NCBI RefSeq assembly: GCF_900091435.1 | Contig: NZ_FMCS01000007.1 | Location: 248,001 to 312,000 of the forward strand | Direction: 5' to 3' | Source of the DNA: Micromonospora chaiyaphumensis | GTDB taxonomy: Bacteria > Actinomycetota > Actinomycetes > Mycobacteriales > Micromonosporaceae | DNA: 64,000 nucleotides | Part shown: positions 38,882 through 47,798 of the stretch, piece after piece | How the letters are laid out: the number at the start of each line of letters is the position of its first letter | How positions within the stretch are numbered: the first letter of the stretch is position 1 | Position numbers and translations under genes: made by a program | The notes under the pieces: model-generated | What the model was told of the DNA's origin: nothing | Databases searched by the model: none | What the model saw: only the letters and a program-made list of their open reading frames with translations

Positions 38882-41800
38882 TCACGGCTGGTTCGGTCGT
38901 CGGGGTGGGGTACGGCGGGCGCGGCCACGCCGGGCGGCCGCCCGCAGCGCGGCCCGGGCCAGTTCCGGCCGGTCGGCGGCGCCGTCGAGGCTGGCCGCGA
39001 GGGCCCGCACGGTCGGGTGGCGGAACAGGTCGAGCATGGTCAGGGAGCGGCCGGTCGCCTCGGTGAGCCGGGCGTGCACCGCGGCGAGGGCCATCGAGTG
39101 GCCGCCGATGTCGAAGAAGTTGTCGGCGACGCCGACGCGGTCCCGGCCGAGCACCTCCCGCCAGATGCCGGCGATCAGCTCCTCGGTGGCGGTGAGCGCG
39201 TCCGGCCCGGTGGGCAGCGGGGCCCGGGCCGGTTCGGCGGCGGCCACGGTCATGGCGCCGAGCGCCGCCACCCGTACCGAAGGGCGCGGCAGCTCGGGGG
39301 CGAGCTGGTCGGCGGCCGCGTCCGGGTCGGCCGCGAGGGCGCCGACCAGGTCGGCCAGGTCGGCCAGGAGCGCCTCGATCCGGGCGGCGTCGAACAGGTC
39401 CGGGTTGTGCACCACCTCGACGCCGGCCCGGCCGTCGCGTTCCACCACGTAGACGGTGATGTCGAACGGCGAGCCGGGCTTCGGCACCCGCACCGGCTCG
39501 ACCGTCAGGCCGGTCAGCGCGAGCCGGGGCGGGACGAAGTTGAGCACGTTGAACAGCACCTGCACGAGCGGGGCGCGGGAGGTGTCCCGGCCGACGCCCA
39601 GCGCCTCGACGATCCGTTCCAGCGGCGCGCCGGGGTGCTCGGTGACGGCGTGCAGCTCGGCGGCGCACCGGTCGACCAGCTCCGCGAAGCTCGCCCCGCC
39701 GGTGCGGACCCGCACCGGCACGGTGTCGATGAAGAAGCCGATGACGTCGTCGAAGGCGGCCAGCCGCCGGTCGGCGACGATCGCGCCCAGCACGTGGTCG
39801 TCGCCGCCGGTGAGACGCCGCAGCAGCTCACCGAAGCCGGCCAGGAGCACCGCCGCCACCGTGGTGCCGCGCCGGGCGGCCAGGTCGCGCACCGCCCGGT
39901 CGGCCGCCTCGGTGAGCCGCGCGGCGGCCTCCACGCCGGCATAGGTCTGCACGGCCGGGCGGGGCCGGTCGCGGGGCAGGTCCAGCACGGTCGGTGCGCC
40001 GGCCAGGTGGTCGGTCCACCAGGCCAGGTCGGCCGCGCCACGGCGGCCGTCCCGCTCCGCCCGCCAGACCGCGTAGTCGGCGTACGTGGCGGGCAGCGGC
40101 GGCCCGGCCGGCGGCTCACCGGCGAGCGCCCGGGCGTACGCGCCGGCCAGCTCGTCGTAGAGCAGCGCCTCGGACCAGCCGTCGAAGACCGCGTGGTGCA
40201 CAGTCAGGGCCAGCACGTGGGTGTCGGCGGCGAGCCGGTAGACGGTCACCTGCCAGGGCGGCCCGGTGGCCAGGTCGAACGCGTGCCCGGCGCCGGCCGC
40301 CAGCATGGTGGCCAGCTCCGCCTCGGCGTCGGCGGCGCCGGTCAGGTCGACCACCGGCACGGCCACCTCGGTCGGCTCCTCGCGGACCGCGTACGGCACC
40401 CCGCCGGTCTGCGGGATCCGCCAGCGCAGGACGTCGTGCCGCTCGGCCACGGCGCGCAGCGCGGCGCCGAGCGCGGTCGTGTCCAGCGGCCCGCGCACCC
40501 GGTGCGCCACCGCGATGTTGTAGGGCGCGCTGGACGGGGCGAGCTGGTCCATGAACCAGAGCCGCCGCTGCGGCGGGGAGAGGGTGGGCGGGTTGCCGGT
40601 GGTCAGCCCGTCGCCCTCGGCCGGGCCGGCGGCGCGCACCCGGTCGACCAGCGCCGCGAAGGTGCGCTCGGTGAACAGCACCCGCGTGTCGACCCGCCGG
40701 CCCAGCTCGGCGCGGAGCGCGGCGACCAGCCGCATGGCGGCGATGGAGTTGCCACCGGCGGCCAGGAAGTCGCTGTCCGGGCCGGGGGTCGCACCGAGCA
40801 GCCGGGTCCAGAGCCGCCGGACCGCCGCCTCCACCGGGTCGCCGCCGTCGATCTCCTCGGCCACCTCCGGCGCGGCCGCGGCGAGCGCGCGCAACGCCGG
40901 CCGGTCCAGCTTCCCGCTGACCGGGCTGACCGGGAGCGCGGCCAGCCGCACCGTCCGGGCCGGCAGCATCGCGGTGGTCAGCCGGGCCCCGGCGTACGCC
41001 CGCAGCGCCTCGTCGCCGGGCGCGTCGGCGGGGGTGAGGAAGGCGACCAGCTCGGTGCCGGCCGGACCGGGTACGGCCTCCACGGCGACCCGGTCGACGC
41101 CGGGGTGCCCGGCCAGCACGGCCTCGACCTCGCCCAGCTCGATCCGCTGGCCGCGCACCTTGACCTGGCGGTCGGCCCGGCCCAGGTAGACGATCCGGCC
41201 GTCCGGCGCCTGCCGCACCAGGTCGCCGGTGCGGTAGAGCCGCTCCCCGGGCCGGTCGCCGAACGGGTCGGGGACGAACCGCTCGGCGGTCAGCCCGGGC
41301 CGGTTGAGGTAGCCGTCGGCCAGGCCGGGACCGCCGATCAGCAGCTCGCCGGTCTCCCCCGGCGGCACCGGGCGCAGGTCGTCGTCCACCACGTACGCCC
41401 GCTGGTTGGGCAGGGGCCGGCCGATCGGCACCGGGTCGGTGTCGGCGGCGGTCAGGTCGCCGCTGACCGCCAGCACGGTGGTCTCGGTGGGGCCGTAGCC
41501 GTTGAGGAAGCGCCGGCCGGGCGCCCAGCGGGCGACCAGCTCGGCCGGGACCGCCTCGCCGCCGCAGAGCAGCACCCGCCAGGAGGGCAGCTCCGCCGGG
41601 TCGAGCAGGGCGAGCACCGTCGGGGTGATGAACCCCCAGGTCACCTCGTGCGCGGCGATGAACCGGGCCAGCCGCACCGGGTCGGCGCGGTCGTCGGCAC
41701 CCAGCAGTTGCACCGCGCCGCCGAGCAGCAGCGGCACGAACAGGTCCATGGTTGCCGCGTCGAAGCCGAGCGAGGCGATGCCGAGGCTGCGTACCGAGGC

Positions 41801-42382
41801 GTCGGCGCCGGTCAGCGTGACGACCCCGGTGACGAACTCGACGGCGTTGCGGTGGGTGGTCAGCACCCCCTTGGGCCGGCCGGTGGAGCCGGAGGTGAAC
41901 AGCACGTACGCCGGGTCGCCGGGGCGGGCCGGGCAGGGTGCGAGCGGGGCCGGGCCGGGCAGCCCCACCGCCTCGACGCCGGGCTCGTCGCCGAACTCGG
42001 CCGCCGCGGCGTCGCCGACGACCAGCCGGACCCCGGCGTCCCGGGCGATCTCGCGCAGCCGCTCGCGGGGGCCGCCCGGCTCCAGCGGCACGTACGCGGC
42101 GCCGGCCAGCAGCACACCGACCACGGTGACCACCAGGTCGGGGGTACGCGCGCCGCAGACCCCGACCCGGTCGCCGGGGACGGTGCCGCGCTCGCGCAGG
42201 GCGGCGGCCACCCCGGCGGCCCGGTCGACGAGCTGCCGGTAGGTCAGCCGGGTGTCCCACTGGCGCACCGCCACCGCGTCGGGGGTGCGGGCGGCCTGCG
42301 CGGCGATCAGGTCGGCCAGGGTGGCGTCCGGCCAGGGCAGGTCCGCCCCGTACGCGGCGCTGACGGTCAGGATGTCGGTCAC
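38882..42382 (-). CDS. NRPS A-PCP-C-PCP
   Basis: An 1166-residue protein. Adenylation domain about 15-510 (LFTSGSTGRPKG; pocket read as D-A-M-F-L-G-G-V-L, hydrophobic and not assigned). PCP1 Ser546 in AAGGNS. Condensation domain about 600-1030 with HHAVFDG at 729-735. PCP2 Ser1096 in IGGHSM. The second PCP has no adenylation domain of its own, so its residue must be loaded in trans (by this A domain, by the A domain of the 47795-51262 protein, or by another route). Basic C-terminal tail (RRTPPRRPNQP). The GTG at 42382 overlaps the LanB-like gene's stop by 4 bases. Confidence 0.92.
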   Translation of the reverse strand: MTDILTVSAAYGADLPWPDATLADLIAAQAARTPDAVAVRQWDTRLTYRQLVDRAAGVAAALRERGTVPGDRVGVCGARTPDLVVTVVGVLLAGAAYVPLEPGGPRERLREIARDAGVRLVVGDAAAAEFGDEPGVEAVGLPGPAPLAPCPARPGDPAYVLFTSGSTGRPKGVLTTHRNAVEFVTGVVTLTGADASVRSLGIASLGFDAATMDLFVPLLLGGAVQLLGADDRADPVRLARFIAAHEVTWGFITPTVLALLDPAELPSWRVLLCGGEAVPAELVARWAPGRRFLNGYGPTETTVLAVSGDLTAADTDPVPIGRPLPNQRAYVVDDDLRPVPPGETGELLIGGPGLADGYLNRPGLTAERFVPDPFGDRPGERLYRTGDLVRQAPDGRIVYLGRADRQVKVRGQRIELGEVEAVLAGHPGVDRVAVEAVPGPAGTELVAFLTPADAPGDEALRAYAGARLTTAMLPARTVRLAALPVSPVSGKLDRPALRALAAAAPEVAEEIDGGDPVEAAVRRLWTRLLGATPGPDSDFLAAGGNSIAAMRLVAALRAELGRRVDTRVLFTERTFAALVDRVRAAGPAEGDGLTTGNPPTLSPPQRRLWFMDQLAPSSAPYNIAVAHRVRGPLDTTALGAALRAVAERHDVLRWRIPQTGGVPYAVREEPTEVAVPVVDLTGAADAEAELATMLAAGAGHAFDLATGPPWQVTVYRLAADTHVLALTVHHAVFDGWSEALLYDELAGAYARALAGEPPAGPPLPATYADYAVWRAERDGRRGAADLAWWTDHLAGAPTVLDLPRDRPRPAVQTYAGVEAAARLTEAADRAVRDLAARRGTTVAAVLLAGFGELLRRLTGGDDHVLGAIVADRRLAAFDDVIGFFIDTVPVRVRTGGASFAELVDRCAAELHAVTEHPGAPLERIVEALGVGRDTSRAPLVQVLFNVLNFVPPRLALTGLTVEPVRVPKPGSPFDITVYVVERDGRAGVEVVHNPDLFDAARIEALLADLADLVGALAADPDAAADQLAPELPRPSVRVAALGAMTVAAAEPARAPLPTGPDALTATEELIAGIWREVLGRDRVGVADNFFDIGGHSMALAAVHARLTEATGRSLTMLDLFRHPTVRALAASLDGAADRPELARAALRAAARRGRARRTPPRRPNQP

Positions 42383-44682
42383 CCGTGGTCTCCCCGGTGC
42401 TCGGCTGGGTCGGTGATCTGGAGGCGGAGTTCGTTGACGTAGCCGCGGCCCTGCGCGTCGGTGATCCACGACCGGGCGGGGTCGGGCAGCAGTTCGGTGA
42501 CCACCACGGCGACGTCGGGGCCGGTGCGGGCGGCGGCGTCGACCATGGCGCAGAGCGACCGCGCGTGCAGCGGGCCGGTCAGGTCCACGTAGCAGGGCTT
42601 GACCTCGGTGCCGACCTTCACGAAGACCCGCTCGGGCAGGTCCAGCCGCTGCCGCAGGCGGCGCACGGCGAGGTAGCGCTCGGCCTCGCCGGTCGCCCCG
42701 GCCAGGCCGGACTCCCCGACCGTGGTGCGCCAGGTGCGCCGGGCCACGACCAGCCGGTCGATGGTGATCCGGGGCATGTGCGGGGCCGGGTCGAGCAGCT
42801 TGAAGCTGTCCCGCAGCAGCGCGGAGATGAGGTTGCCGAACACCTCGGTGAGCGGCCAGCGCCGCCCGTCGGGGAAGACCGCGTCGAACGCGGCGCCGGC
42901 CCGCTCGATCCGCACGTCGGTGGCCGGGACGAGGCGGTCCAGGTCGGCGCCCCGGGCGGTGTCGATGCCGATCTGCCGGTCCTGCGGGCCGGTCAGCTCG
43001 TAGGTGGTCCGGGTCGTCAGGCGCGGGTAGTTGGCCGGGTAGAGCACCCGGAGCCGGACCGGCCCGAGGTCGGCGTCGAAGCCGGCGCGCAGCACCGCCG
43101 GGTCCGGGTGGAACGGGGTGAGCGCGGCGCTGTCGAAGGTGTTCATACCCGGGTGCAGCTCGCCGAGGACGAGCAGGAACTCGCCCCGGTTGAGCGCGCC
43201 GAGGTCGGCGGCGGCGATCTGCACGTCGGGGCTGTGGATCCGGGCGGACGGCCAGCCGGGACCGTCGGCGGCGAAGAGCTCCGCGGCACGGGCGGCCAGG
43301 TCTTCGCTGCGCAGGGTCACCTCCGCCTGCCCGGGCGGCAGGTCCGCCAGCCCGAACAGCTCCCGCCAGCGGGCGGTCAGCCCGGCGGCGGCGCGCTGCA
43401 GCGGGCCGTCCGGCGCGAGCAGGAGCCCCTGGGCGGGCGCCCACACGTCGGCGAGCCGGACCGGACCGTCGTCGGCCAGTTCGGCGTGCAGGTCGGCGAC
43501 GACCGCCGTGCAGGCCGCGCCGACCTCGGCCGTCAGCCAGCGGGCCGCGGTCAGCACCACCGCGAGCGGGTCGGCCAGGGCCTCCCGCACCGCCGCGCCC
43601 ACCCGGACGTCCAGGTCGCGGTCGGTCTCCTCGTAGACCAGCGTGCGGCCGGCGTACATCTGGCCGGCGTGCCGGGTCGCGGCGGCCCCGGTGACCGCGG
43701 TGAACTCACTGTTCAGCGCGGCCAGCGCGGCGCCCAGCCGGTCCGGGTCGCCGGCCGCGGCGGCCACCGCGTCGCGGGCTGCGCGGAGCCGGTCGAGGCC
43801 GGCCTCGGCGGCCGCCCGGACGGCCGGATCGCCGATGGCGGTGATCCGCCCGGCCAGCACCCGTTCCGCGGCCGGGCTGGTGGGCAGGGCGGCGTCCCAG
43901 GCGAGCAGGCCGCGCTCGGCGAGCCGGTCGAGCAGCAGGTAGCCGTCGTCGGCCGACCGCAGGTCGCCGGCCGCCCGGAACCGCTCGACCAGCCCGGTCG
44001 CCGGGGTGCGGCCGTCGGCGGCGGCGAGCATCCGGGCCTCGACGGGGGAGAGCTCGACCGGCGGGTGCAGCGGCCGGTGGAGCGTGTTCCCGGCCACGGT
44101 CAGATGCGGCGGCCGGGTCGGGGGCCACCAGCGGCGCACCGCCAGGTCGGCGGCGAGCCGTTCGGCGTACGCGGCCAGCGCCCACGCCTCGAAGTGGACC
44201 CGGCGGCGGCGGACCAGGCCCGAGCCGGGGGTGACCCGGGAGGTGGCGGTCTCCGGTTCGAGGGCGCCCCAGCAGACCGGCCCGAAGAACCCGATGGTCT
44301 CGGCCTTGCCGCAGTAGCGCTGCCAGTACCGCAGCAGGACCATCTCCCGCTTACGGCGCCGGCTGTTGCGGACCGCCGGGTCGGTGCGCAGCAACCCGTC
44401 GAGAGCGACGAGCATGTCCGGGTTCTGCCAGGTGACCGCCTCGCGCAGCAACGGGTCGGCGGCCACGTCGAGGGCCGCCGTGGAACCCTCGGCGGCCGCC
44501 TCCTCCAGCGCCTTCTCGAACACCTCCCGGGTGCCCTCCCCGGCGAGCAGGGCGTCGGCCGCGGCGGCGGCCTCCGGAGCGGCGAACCGGTCCAGCCCGG
44601 CACCCGGGAAGCCGGCCGTCCGCACCACCGTGTCCCGCCAGATCGACCAGCCGGTCTCCCCCAGCGGCAGCAGGTGGCTCAT
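42379..44682 (-). CDS. Small LanB-like (Lant_dehydr_N) protein
   Basis: A 767-residue protein related to the glutamyl-tRNA-dependent domain of lantibiotic dehydratases. RYWQRYCGKAETIGFFGP (119-136) corresponds to the family's R-x-S-x-K-x-TPFGLFAG block. Later landmarks are AGQMYAGRTLVYEE, VQIAAADLGALNRGEFLLVLGELH, RRTWRTTVGESGL and the C-terminal LPERVFVKVGTEVKPCYVDLTGP. It lacks the SpaB_C elimination domain, and in size resembles stand-alone glutamylating LanBs and peptide aminoacyl-tRNA ligases (PEARLs). Closely similar to the LanB part of the 44679-47798 protein. Its role in an NRPS-PKS operon is unknown. The ATG overlaps the upstream stop (ATGA). Confidence 0.82.
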   Translation of the reverse strand: MSHLLPLGETGWSIWRDTVVRTAGFPGAGLDRFAAPEAAAAADALLAGEGTREVFEKALEEAAAEGSTAALDVAADPLLREAVTWQNPDMLVALDGLLRTDPAVRNSRRRKREMVLLRYWQRYCGKAETIGFFGPVCWGALEPETATSRVTPGSGLVRRRRVHFEAWALAAYAERLAADLAVRRWWPPTRPPHLTVAGNTLHRPLHPPVELSPVEARMLAAADGRTPATGLVERFRAAGDLRSADDGYLLLDRLAERGLLAWDAALPTSPAAERVLAGRITAIGDPAVRAAAEAGLDRLRAARDAVAAAAGDPDRLGAALAALNSEFTAVTGAAATRHAGQMYAGRTLVYEETDRDLDVRVGAAVREALADPLAVVLTAARWLTAEVGAACTAVVADLHAELADDGPVRLADVWAPAQGLLLAPDGPLQRAAAGLTARWRELFGLADLPPGQAEVTLRSEDLAARAAELFAADGPGWPSARIHSPDVQIAAADLGALNRGEFLLVLGELHPGMNTFDSAALTPFHPDPAVLRAGFDADLGPVRLRVLYPANYPRLTTRTTYELTGPQDRQIGIDTARGADLDRLVPATDVRIERAGAAFDAVFPDGRRWPLTEVFGNLISALLRDSFKLLDPAPHMPRITIDRLVVARRTWRTTVGESGLAGATGEAERYLAVRRLRQRLDLPERVFVKVGTEVKPCYVDLTGPLHARSLCAMVDAAARTGPDVAVVVTELLPDPARSWITDAQGRGYVNELRLQITDPAEHRGDHG

Positions 44683-47600
44683 CGGACCGCCGTCCCCTGG
44701 GTGTCCACGATGTGCAGTCGCAGCTCGCTGAAGTAGCGGCGGCCGGCACCGTCGGGCACCCAGGCCTGGTCCGTGGTCGGGAGCATCTCGCTGACGGTGA
44801 GCGAGACGCCGTCGCCGCCGTCGACCCGGGCGGCCCGGACCATGGCGCAGAACATGTTGGCGAAGGCCGGGCTGGACAGGTCCACGAAGCACGGCTTGGT
44901 CTCGGTGCCGAGCTTGACGTAGACCTGCTCGGGCAGGCCGAGCCGGTGCCGCCAGGCCCGCACGGCCAGGAAGCGCTGCCGCTCGCCGGCGGCCGACGCC
45001 AGGCCGCTCTCCCCCACCGTGGTCCGCCAGGTCTGCCGGGCCACCACGAGCCGGTCGAGCGTGATCCGGGGCGTGTACGGTGCGGCGGCGACCAGCTTGA
45101 ACCCGTCCACCGCATGCGCGCTGAGCAGCTCGGCGAAGACCTCGGTGAGCGCCCACCGTTGCCCGTCCGAGGCGGTGGCGACGAGCCGGCCGTCGACCTC
45201 GCCGACGGTGAGGTCCACGGTGGGCAGCACCCGGGCCGGGTCCCCTCCCGGCGCGTCCTGGAAGGCCAGGTGCCGGTCGCTGGGGCCGGTCAGCGACTCG
45301 GAGGTGCGGCTGGTCCGGCGCGGCCACTCGCTGGGAAAGAGCAGCCGGACCCGCCGCTCGCCCATGTCCTCGGCCAGCGCGGCGCGCAGCCGCTCGAGGT
45401 CGGGGTGGGAGGGGGTGAAGACCGCGCAGTCGAACGAGGACCAGGCGGCGTGCAGCTCGCCCAGCACCACCGTGAAGTCGCCGCGGGCCAGCGCCGCCGC
45501 GTCGGTGGCGCAGATCTGCAGGTCGGGGCTGTGCATCACGGCGTTGGACCACGTCGGCCGGGTGCCGGGGAAGACCGCGTCGACCCGGTCGGCCAGGTCG
45601 GCCACGCGCAGCCGCACGTCGGTGGCGCCCGGTGGCAGCGCGTCCAGCCCGAACAGCCCGGCCCAGCGGGCGGCGAAGTCGGCGGCGACCGCGTCGACCG
45701 GGCGCTCGCCCCCGCCCCAGAACAGGCCCTGGGCCAGGAACCACAGGTCCGCCAGCGCGACCGGACGGTCGCCGGACTCGGCGCGCAGCTCCTCGTAGAG
45801 CCCGCGGAGCACCTCGTCGTACGCCTCGGCGAGGGCGTTGGCCATCCACCGGGCGGCACGCAGCAGCACGTCCAGCGGGGCGGCCAGCTCGGCCAGCAAC
45901 GGCACGCCGAAGACCACGTCCAGGTCGCGGGCGGTGTCCTCGTAGCAGATGGTCCGGCCGGCGTACATCTGGCCGGCCCGGCGCACGGCCGGTACGCCGG
46001 TCAGCTCGGTGAAGGTGGCGTCGAGGGCGTCCAGGGCGGGCCGCAGCAGCGCCGGGTCGCCGGCCGCCCCGGCCACCGCGTCGCGCGCGGCGCGGAGCTG
46101 GTCGAACCCGGCCTGCGCGGCGATCCGGGCGGCCTCGTCGCCGATCGCCGCGATCCGCTCCGCCAGCACCGCCTCGGCGTCCGGGCTGACCGGCAGCGCC
46201 GCGTCCCAGCTGATCAGCTCCCGCTCGACCATCCGGTCGAGCAGGGCGTAGCCGTCCTCGGGGCGGCGCAGCCCGATGGCCGGGTCGGCCACCAGGTCGG
46301 CGGCGGGGCGGTGACCGTCGGCGGCGGCGAGCAGCGCCGCCTCCACCGGGGTCAGCGCCAGCGGCGGCCGGCCGGGGCGCAGCACGGTCCGGTCCCGCAC
46401 GGCGAGGTGCGGGCGCAGCACCGGCGGCCACCACCGGCGCACGGACAGGTCCGCGCCGATCCGCTCGGCGTACGCGGCGAGCGCCCAGGACTCGAACCAG
46501 ACCCAGCGCCGGCGGGTCAGGCCGGTGCCGGGGCGGATCCGGGCCGTCTCCGGCTGGTCGGGATCGACGGTCACCCAGCAGCTCGGGCCGAAGAAGCCGA
46601 CGGTCTCGTTCTTGCCGCCGTAGCGCTGCCAGTACTTGAGCAGCGCCCGCTCGCGGTCCCGGCGGCGCACGTTGCGGGCCGCGTCGGCGCCGCCCCGGGC
46701 CAGCCCGTCCAGCGCGACCAGGGCGCCGCGGTTCTGCCAGGTGACCGCCTCGCGCAGCAGCGGGTCGACGGCCAGCTCGCTGATCCGCTGCGCGGCGGCG
46801 CGGACCGCCTCGTCGAACTCCTTGTCGTACCGGTCCTCGCCGGCGCCGGTGGCCAGCAGCTCGTCGGCGGCCGCGGCGGCCCGGGGCGCCGCGAACAGGT
46901 CCAGGCCGTCGGCCGGGAAGCCGGTGGTGCGCAGGATGGCGTCGCGCCACACCGACCAGGCGGTGTCGCCCAGCGGCACCCGGTGCGCACCGCCGGCGGT
47001 CCCGCGGCCGGCGGTGCGCACGGGGTCCATGCCCGCGGCCGGCGCGCCGGTGCGGGTGGTCTCGGCGCCGAGCGCCCCGGTGAGGTCGGCGCGGATCAGC
47101 GCGAGCAGCCCGGGGAGCTGGTCGTGCAGGAAGAAGTGGCCGCCGGCCAGCTCGTGCAGGGTGAAGCCGGCGGCGGTGTGCTCGGCCCAGGCGGCGTGCT
47201 GCTCGCGGGTGACCGCCCGGTCGTCGCGGCCGTGGAACGCGACGATCGGCAGCGGCAGCGGCTCGCCGGGCACGTACCGGTAGTCGTCCACCCGGCCGAA
47301 GTCGGCCCGCAGCAGCGGCAGCAGCAGCTCCACCAGCTCCGGGTGGTCGAAGAACTCGGCGGGGAGCCCGCCGCCGTCGGCGAGCCGGCGCAGCAGCTCG
47401 TCGTCGCCGGCGCGGGACAGCCCGTCGAAGGGACCCGGCGCGGTGACGTGCGGGGCGCGGGCGCCGCCGACGTAGAGCCGCAGTGGCAGCGGCCCGCCGG
47501 TCCGGCGCAGCTCCCGGACCACCTCGAAGCCGAGCCGGCCGCCCATCGAGTGGCCGTAGACGGCGTACGGGCGGTCGGCGCGGGCCGTGACGGCCTCGGC

Positions 47601-47798
47601 CACCTCGGCGACGTCGAAGCGCGGATCCTCGCTGATCCGGTTCTCCCGGCCGGGCAACTGCACCGGCAGCACCTCGACGTCCGGACCGATCACCTCCTGC
47701 CAGCGCCGGAACGCGCTCGCGCCGGCACCGGCGTAGGGCAGGCAGAACAACCGCACCGGCGCCTGGGGTCGGCTTCCGGCGGAGACGAACCAGTTCAC
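44679..47798 (-). CDS. Thioesterase fused to small LanB-like protein
   Basis: A 1039-residue fusion. Residues 1-245 are a type II thioesterase (RLFCLPYAGAGASAFRRW, GHSMGG with Ser84, HGRDD near 190, AGGHFFL with His221). A Pro/Gly/Ala linker with an internal Met257 leads to a LanB-like domain from about 274 (GDTAWSVWRDAILRTTGFP) with RYGGKNETVGFFGP at 394-407, and the family's C-terminal VKLGTETKPCFVDLSSP. No ribosome site precedes Met257, so this reads as a true fusion. Type II thioesterases normally hydrolyse misprimed carrier proteins; fusion to LanB suggests the LanB part works on carrier-bound substrates. GTG start overlaps the upstream stop (GTGA). Confidence 0.85.
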   Translation of the reverse strand: MNWFVSAGSRPQAPVRLFCLPYAGAGASAFRRWQEVIGPDVEVLPVQLPGRENRISEDPRFDVAEVAEAVTARADRPYAVYGHSMGGRLGFEVVRELRRTGGPLPLRLYVGGARAPHVTAPGPFDGLSRAGDDELLRRLADGGGLPAEFFDHPELVELLLPLLRADFGRVDDYRYVPGEPLPLPIVAFHGRDDRAVTREQHAAWAEHTAAGFTLHELAGGHFFLHDQLPGLLALIRADLTGALGAETTRTGAPAAGMDPVRTAGRGTAGGAHRVPLGDTAWSVWRDAILRTTGFPADGLDLFAAPRAAAAADELLATGAGEDRYDKEFDEAVRAAAQRISELAVDPLLREAVTWQNRGALVALDGLARGGADAARNVRRRDRERALLKYWQRYGGKNETVGFFGPSCWVTVDPDQPETARIRPGTGLTRRRWVWFESWALAAYAERIGADLSVRRWWPPVLRPHLAVRDRTVLRPGRPPLALTPVEAALLAAADGHRPAADLVADPAIGLRRPEDGYALLDRMVERELISWDAALPVSPDAEAVLAERIAAIGDEAARIAAQAGFDQLRAARDAVAGAAGDPALLRPALDALDATFTELTGVPAVRRAGQMYAGRTICYEDTARDLDVVFGVPLLAELAAPLDVLLRAARWMANALAEAYDEVLRGLYEELRAESGDRPVALADLWFLAQGLFWGGGERPVDAVAADFAARWAGLFGLDALPPGATDVRLRVADLADRVDAVFPGTRPTWSNAVMHSPDLQICATDAAALARGDFTVVLGELHAAWSSFDCAVFTPSHPDLERLRAALAEDMGERRVRLLFPSEWPRRTSRTSESLTGPSDRHLAFQDAPGGDPARVLPTVDLTVGEVDGRLVATASDGQRWALTEVFAELLSAHAVDGFKLVAAAPYTPRITLDRLVVARQTWRTTVGESGLASAAGERQRFLAVRAWRHRLGLPEQVYVKLGTETKPCFVDLSSPAFANMFCAMVRAARVDGGDGVSLTVSEMLPTTDQAWVPDGAGRRYFSELRLHIVDTQGTAVR

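Noticed and set aside
42379..47798. Ordinary lanthipeptide or thiopeptide cluster
   Set aside because: Despite the LanB-like proteins there is no precursor peptide, LanC, LanM, SpaB_C or YcaO gene, and all flanking genes are NRPS or PKS modules.
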